Shown here piece by piece: positions 60,274-64,000 of a stretch of 64,000 nt of DNA. Position numbers and translations under genes: made by a program. Every line of letters begins with the position of its first letter. Within the stretch, counting starts at the first letter, position 1. Source of the stretch: Alphaproteobacteria bacterium UBA4588 (GTDB lineage Bacteria > Pseudomonadota > Alphaproteobacteria > Rhodobacterales > Rhodobacteraceae); contig CAJJAW010000001.1 in NCBI GenBank assembly GCA_905182195.1, positions 62,001 to 126,000 on the forward strand. Reading direction: 5' to 3'. The notes below the pieces were generated by a model. That model had not been told where the DNA came from. It saw only the letters and a program-made list of their open reading frames with translations, and searched no databases.

Positions 60274-61033
60274 GACCTCTTTTATGTACAGTTAATCTAT
60301 ATAAATATGGGGTTTGGAAATGGGTGGCAATGAAGGCTTACCCACACGTTGTGCTCATACGTTTTCCTGACAGATTTAGGTGGAGATAAACTTTTTCGGG
60401 CGGGACATTGTGGCGAATCTTTACGATCATCCCGTGGCTTGCTTAACCCCAGCGCCCTTGAGCGCAATATCTGAGTTGCCTGTCCACACGATCTAAAAAG
60501 TGTTCTCACCTTTTACGTTACACTGCTTGCACCTGAACTTCTTACGCACATCGTGAACCGTAAATTCCTCACCTACAACAAGTATTAGGTTAGCAACTTC
60601 AAACATGGAGTGATGCTTACAGAGGCCACATGTGCTGCTGAGTGTGGGGCTTATATGACTACTGGACTGGTTGCGACCCGAGTTTGCTCCCAATATATCT
60701 ACCTAAGCGATAGAATAGGGTTTTCTCAATCCTTGAGAGTGCCTCTTTAGCCCTAGCAACCTCTTCAGGCGTTAAAATTATGTCCTTACCTGTGGTCACA
60801 CCCAAGCCCTCATAAGTGTTTCATACTTGATAACCACACTAATTATAGCACTGCTTCTCATCATTTGGATAAAAATTGTAGTCATTCCCTATTATAATAT
60901 TTTATTAAACCCAATATAAGTATTAATGCTAAAAAAACCTGTAACGCTATTGAATGTTATGTGCCGAATACACTAGATTTTTTCGTTGATGGAAAAACAC
61001 TATCCGGCACCCTCTAAATCAAATGGAAAAAAA
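60274..61033. other. Gene-poor stretch after tRNA-Ser
   Basis: About 760 bases follow the tRNA without a clear full-length gene. The minus strand holds two or three short overlapping frames, one encoding a possible zinc ribbon (60493-60693). The 3' part (60840-60985) is AT-rich. There is no integrase gene and no copy of the tRNA 3' end was noticed downstream. A decayed gene or island remnant is possible but not shown. Confidence 0.5.
60493..60693 (-). CDS. Possible small zinc-ribbon protein (TTG start)
   Basis: The 66-residue frame has two CxxC pairs (Cys22/Cys25 in CGLCKHH and Cys55/Cys58 in CKQC) separated by a hydrophobic stretch and a basic strand, VHDVRKKFRCKQC. This spacing resembles small alphaproteobacterial zinc-ribbon proteins of unknown role. 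The TTG start is weak. An overlapping frame (60659-60799, GTG start) would encode a charged helix (EEVARAKEALSRIEKTLFYRLG), so the two may be pieces of one frameshifted gene of about 110 residues. Confidence is low. Confidence 0.3.
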   Translation of the reverse strand: MGANSGRNQSSSHISPTLSSTCGLCKHHSMFEVANLILVVGEEFTVHDVRKKFRCKQCNVKGENTF

Positions 61034-61903
61034 ATGACAAAAATTACATTTCTGGGCCTTGGCGTAATGGGCTATCCAATGGCGGGCCACCTTGCGACGG
61101 CGGGCCATTCAATTACCGTTTACAACCGCACCAAATCAAAGGCGGAGGCATGGGTTAAACAGCATGTGGGCGCATTGTGCAAAACACCAGCAGAAGCTGC
61201 TATTGGCGCCAAAATTGTAATGGCCTGCGTGGGCAATGATGACGACTTACGCTCTGTTTGTTTGGGGCCTGACGGTGCGTTTTCAACCATGTCTGAAGGC
61301 AGTACGTTCATTGACCATACCACCGTGTCGGCTTCCGTTACCCAGGAACTTTATAGGGTGGCAAGGTCCAAGGGTATCGCCTTTGTTGATGCGCCAGTGT
61401 CTGGTGGTCAGGCTGGAGCGGAAAGTGGGCAATTGTCTATTATGTGTGGTGGTGATCAAGAGGATTACGATCAAGCTGAACAATTCATGAAAGTATATGC
61501 TAAGCTGTGTCGTCGGATCGGTGAAAGTGGTGCTGGACAAATGACTAAAATGTGCAATCAAATTGCAATCGCGGGGCTGGTCCAAGGCCTGTCAGAAGCG
61601 ATGCACTTTGCTTCAAAAGCTGGTCTTGATGGTGCGGCAGTAATTGAAGTGATTAGCCAAGGAGCGGCCGGAAGTTGGCAGATGTCTAACCGCTATCAAA
61701 CTATGCTTGATGATCACTTTGAGCATGGCTTTGCTGTGGATTGGATGCGTAAGGACTTAGGCATTTGCTTAGCTACGGCCGACGAGAATGGGGCAAGCCT
61801 GCCGGTAACCGCTTTGGTTGATCAATTTTATAAAGACGTCCAAAAACTTGGTGGTGGCCGTTGGGACACCTCTTCGTTATTCAAACGGCTGCAAATGGTC
61901 TAA
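61034..61903 (+). CDS. NAD(P)-dependent 3-hydroxyisobutyrate dehydrogenase-like oxidoreductase
   Basis: From ATG 61034 the product is 289 residues and belongs to the beta-hydroxyacid dehydrogenase family. It has the Rossmann motif FLGLGVMGYPMAGHL, the substrate motif DAPVSGGQAGAESGQL, the catalytic-Lys segment GAGQMTKMCNQ and the C-terminal KDLGICLATADENG. Likely substrates are 3-hydroxyisobutyrate, tartronate semialdehyde or a related acid; sequence alone does not decide. The frame is open to 60986, but the added residues are not family-like. Confidence 0.92.
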   Translation: MTKITFLGLGVMGYPMAGHLATAGHSITVYNRTKSKAEAWVKQHVGALCKTPAEAAIGAKIVMACVGNDDDLRSVCLGPDGAFSTMSEGSTFIDHTTVSASVTQELYRVARSKGIAFVDAPVSGGQAGAESGQLSIMCGGDQEDYDQAEQFMKVYAKLCRRIGESGAGQMTKMCNQIAIAGLVQGLSEAMHFASKAGLDGAAVIEVISQGAAGSWQMSNRYQTMLDDHFEHGFAVDWMRKDLGICLATADENGASLPVTALVDQFYKDVQKLGGGRWDTSSLFKRLQMV

Positions 61904-62044
61904 CTAAAAAAATTTGGCCGAGGGCAGTTGGAAAAATCTCTTCGTCCTTGGTCCCACCGATATTTATAACGCTGTTATCCCACACCGTACAAAGATTTTT
62001 CAAGCTCTAACTTATTACTAAGCTTCTTGTAGCGGTTGATACGG

Positions 62045-63106
62045 TCAATGTACCACGAGCGGAGCCAAACTGGCTCGTCCCCTTGGGTGGAGTATATAGT
62101 TTGCTAAAACCGCACCTCCGGCAATAGATGCCAGTGCCAAGAGCGCGGCGATGCTAAGAGTTGGAACGCCTCCAAGGCCGGCGCCAACAGTACAGCCTCC
62201 GGCCAAAACGCCTCCAACGCCCATCAAACCTGCGCCTAAAAAATATCTCTTGGTTTGTTGTGTGTTTTCAAACGACTGCCAGATAAATTCACTCTTGCTG
62301 ATAGCTGCAAGAGCCGACCCAAAAACCACGCCCAAAATGAAACCTACACCAAAGCCCGCTGGGATAGAGGAGGAGGCGATGGACCAAAACAACAGATCAG
62401 CCGCAGGGGAGGTGAAGGACAAAGATTGCATGGCAATAGGATCAAATACATCTTGTAAGATGAATCCGGTTCCCAGCCAGGCGAAGGGCACCAAAAGGCC
62501 CAAAATAAGTGCTAAAATTACTTCTTTCCATTTCACACTAGACCTCAATGCTAGAGCAAATGCCGCTAATGCCATAGCACTGGTCCAAAACTCAGCCCCA
62601 CCAGGCAGATCGGCTAAAGAGGTGGTCTGCCCAAGAGGAACAGTTATAGAGCCCAACCACACCCGAACCGGCGCAAGAAAGCCTTTCAATGTGGCATGGG
62701 CCAAAATAGCGAAAACGATAATGACAGTCAGGGCCCGCAGATTACCAGTTCCTGCTAAAACGGTGAGGCGTGAAATGCAGCCACGGGTTAACACCATGCC
62801 AATCCCAAACAAAAGTCCACCGAGCACGATGGCTAACATTGGCAAATCCTTCTCAAAGAACCGATGACCATTAAAGGAGATGTAGTCATTCATCACCAGA
62901 AACTGTGTGCCCAGCAAAGCCGCACTGAGAGCTGTAAACCATATGCCACGGGCGACTGGCTTGCTGCCTTTGTCGCCAACGATCGCGCTGCGAAAACAAA
63001 ACTTGAGGTGCTGGGCAAGTACGCCAAATACTATACCAACGATCAAGGCAAAGACAAAGGAGGCTTGCATTGGAGTTACGGTTTCAAAGCCAAACTGTTC
63101 AAACAT
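62045..63106 (-). CDS. YeeE/YedE-family membrane protein (sulfur compound transport)
   Basis: The 353-residue protein has about nine or ten helices and two repeats of the YeeE/YedE (sulf_transp) motif: GLLFGIGMVLTRGCISRLTV in the first half and GLMGVGGVLAGGCTVGAGLGGV in the second. Each contains the hallmark Gly-Cys dipeptide. In characterised members these cysteines relay thiosulfate across the membrane. KFCFRSAIVGDKG near the N-terminus is also typical. A second, related gene lies upstream on the same strand, 223 bases away. Confidence 0.9.
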   Translation of the reverse strand: MFEQFGFETVTPMQASFVFALIVGIVFGVLAQHLKFCFRSAIVGDKGSKPVARGIWFTALSAALLGTQFLVMNDYISFNGHRFFEKDLPMLAIVLGGLLFGIGMVLTRGCISRLTVLAGTGNLRALTVIIVFAILAHATLKGFLAPVRVWLGSITVPLGQTTSLADLPGGAEFWTSAMALAAFALALRSSVKWKEVILALILGLLVPFAWLGTGFILQDVFDPIAMQSLSFTSPAADLLFWSIASSSIPAGFGVGFILGVVFGSALAAISKSEFIWQSFENTQQTKRYFLGAGLMGVGGVLAGGCTVGAGLGGVPTLSIAALLALASIAGGAVLANYILHPRGRASLAPLVVH

Positions 63107-63329
63107 ATCAATAGCGCCTTTTTTGGCTAGGTTTATCCTGTACTGACAGTGTTTTTTTGATCAGGCAAACCACCACACCCCGATATCATTCTTCTGGTTG
63201 ACGCTGTGCGGGAATATTGTTTTGCTTTGCGCGCGCGCCAGAGAACCCTTTGAGATGTTCCGCGGTCTCTATGAGAACTTTGATCTTAAATCGTAGGGTT
63301 TATGGATAAATGAATTGGCTTGGCCTGAC

Positions 63330-63998
63330 TCAGGCGATTGGGCGGAAGCCTTGTATGAGCTGGCGCAATCCAATGGCTGCGCCAATCATGATCGCGGTGA
63401 GGGTTACTGGTGCGCTATACGCCAATACAGAAAGCGCTGATAAACCTTGGCCAACACTGCAACCAAGGGCCAGAACAGATCCAACCCCCATCAAACTGGC
63501 CCCTAAAATTTGCCGACCCAATTCTCGTGGATCGTCACAGGCTTCCCAGCGAAAATGACCTTTAATTAAACTTCCAGCCAGTGCACCCAGCAATACTCCC
63601 AGTACTGAACCTGTTGCAAAGCTCACTGAATTTCCAGAGGCTGTCATCAAGTAGATTAAGCTCTCGCCGATTGGTGCAGAAAAGGTGTGTGTTACCACTG
63701 GCAAGGCGTCAAAGCCTTTGCTTGCAACCCATTGTGTGCCGACCCAGCCGGATGTGATTGCTAGCCCAACAGTGGCTCCCCAAAACACGGCGGCGCGCTG
63801 GCGCAGTATTTGTGCGCTTCCCAAGGAAGCAGAAAGGATAGCAATCCCAATAAAGATCCCAACCTGATAGACTGATAGGCCCAAATAATGGGATAGGGCG
63901 ACGGCAATACTAGCAGGGAATAAGGTTGGGGTTTCCACTCCAAAAGCCCAAATTCGAAAATAGGCAAGTGGTCCGCTGATGGTAACATATGCAGACAT
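63330..63998 (-). CDS. Second YeeE/YedE-family membrane protein, cut by the window end
   Basis: The 222 visible residues end with GASLMGVGSVLALGCSVGQGLSAL, the second Gly-Cys repeat of the YeeE/YedE family, and HFRWEACDDPRELGRQILG just before it. The first repeat is missing, so the gene probably begins beyond the right edge, and the ATG at 63998 may be internal. Sequence similarity to the neighbouring protein is limited to the motif regions, so this is a divergent paralogue. Function is probably transport of a reduced sulfur compound, as for the family. Confidence 0.8.
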   Translation of the reverse strand: MSAYVTISGPLAYFRIWAFGVETPTLFPASIAVALSHYLGLSVYQVGIFIGIAILSASLGSAQILRQRAAVFWGATVGLAITSGWVGTQWVASKGFDALPVVTHTFSAPIGESLIYLMTASGNSVSFATGSVLGVLLGALAGSLIKGHFRWEACDDPRELGRQILGASLMGVGSVLALGCSVGQGLSALSVLAYSAPVTLTAIMIGAAIGLRQLIQGFRPIA

Positions 63999-64000
63999 AC

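Noticed and set aside
60297-60509. 70-codon minus-strand frame downstream of tRNA-Ser
   Set aside because: No ribosome site, no motif and irregular composition; more likely chance.
61980-62110. Minus-strand frame past the YeeE stop ending in NRYKKLSNKLELEKSLYGVG
   Set aside because: It looks protein-like but has no start codon, overlaps the YeeE 3' end, and I could not link it to a family.
63107-63329. Short plus-strand frames ending EMFRGLYENFDLKS
   Set aside because: No start codon in frame; two different frames look equally plausible, so no gene can be supported.

Overview
The window looks like a chromosomal segment of a marine alphaproteobacterium of the order Rhodobacterales (Roseobacter group). 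The evidence is the complete 14-gene nuo operon with small Rhodobacterales-type genes inserted between nuoE/nuoF and nuoF/nuoG, the leucine-degradation genes (biotin-type methylcrotonyl-CoA carboxylase, HMG-CoA lyase, methylglutaconyl-CoA hydratase), a malyl-CoA thioesterase-like gene and mesaconyl-CoA hydratase next to sdhCDAB, and an RNase J gene behind birA and coaX. Base composition is intermediate and several intergenic regions are AT-rich. This assignment rests on gene order and protein signatures; no database search was possible.

Layout. 1-3953 (+): tail of a membrane protein, then mccA, HMG-CoA lyase and a crotonase interrupted by an in-frame TGA. 4000-22985 (+): a sigma70-like promoter, then nuoABCDEFGHIJKLMN with five small accessory genes, running on into birA, coaX and rnj, closed by a strong hairpin at 23035-23060. 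23214-26631 (-): a DEAD-box RNA helicase and prfC. 27170-29824: a frameshifted SDR gene, an orphan FbpC/PotA-type ABC ATPase, and a convergent WYL regulator with a palindrome over its own promoter. 29941-32493 (+): tatABC plus a DUF815-type ATPase. 32512-35096 (-): surE, pcm and a LysM/M23 lipoprotein gene. 35197-37075: an SDR and a cytochrome P450 whose divergent start codons overlap. 37119-46903 (-): purF, cvpA, radA, an MlaFE-type ABC pair, alr, dnaB (frameshifted near its 3' end), pyrE and pyrC. 47060-47705 (+): a small membrane protein and a DUF1127 protein. 47873-55003: mdh (-), then malyl-CoA thioesterase-like gene, DUF1737 protein, mesaconyl-CoA hydratase and sdhCDAB (+). 55025-57900 (-): DMT exporter, deoD, GNAT acetyltransferase, trpA. 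58082-64000: ychF, nucleoside hydrolase, tRNA-Ser(GCT), a 760-base gene-poor stretch, a 3-hydroxyisobutyrate dehydrogenase-like gene and two YeeE/YedE-type transporters, the second cut by the window end.

How the genes work together. Most of the window is core energy and carbon metabolism. Leucine breakdown feeds acetyl-CoA; the ethylmalonyl-CoA-pathway genes, mdh and sdhCDAB process C4 intermediates; complex I and succinate dehydrogenase pass electrons to quinone. Purine, pyrimidine and tryptophan synthesis, replication/repair (dnaB, radA) and protein export (Tat) fill the rest. There is no prophage, insertion sequence, CRISPR array or secondary-metabolite cluster.

I found no clear new biological system. 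The points most worth following are the three unexplained tiny genes inside the nuo operon, the apparently leaderless, self-regulated WYL gene, the P450/SDR pair with overlapping start codons and an unusual P450 I-helix, and three single-base disruptions (crotonase, SDR, dnaB). At least the dnaB one is probably a sequence error, because the gene is essential.
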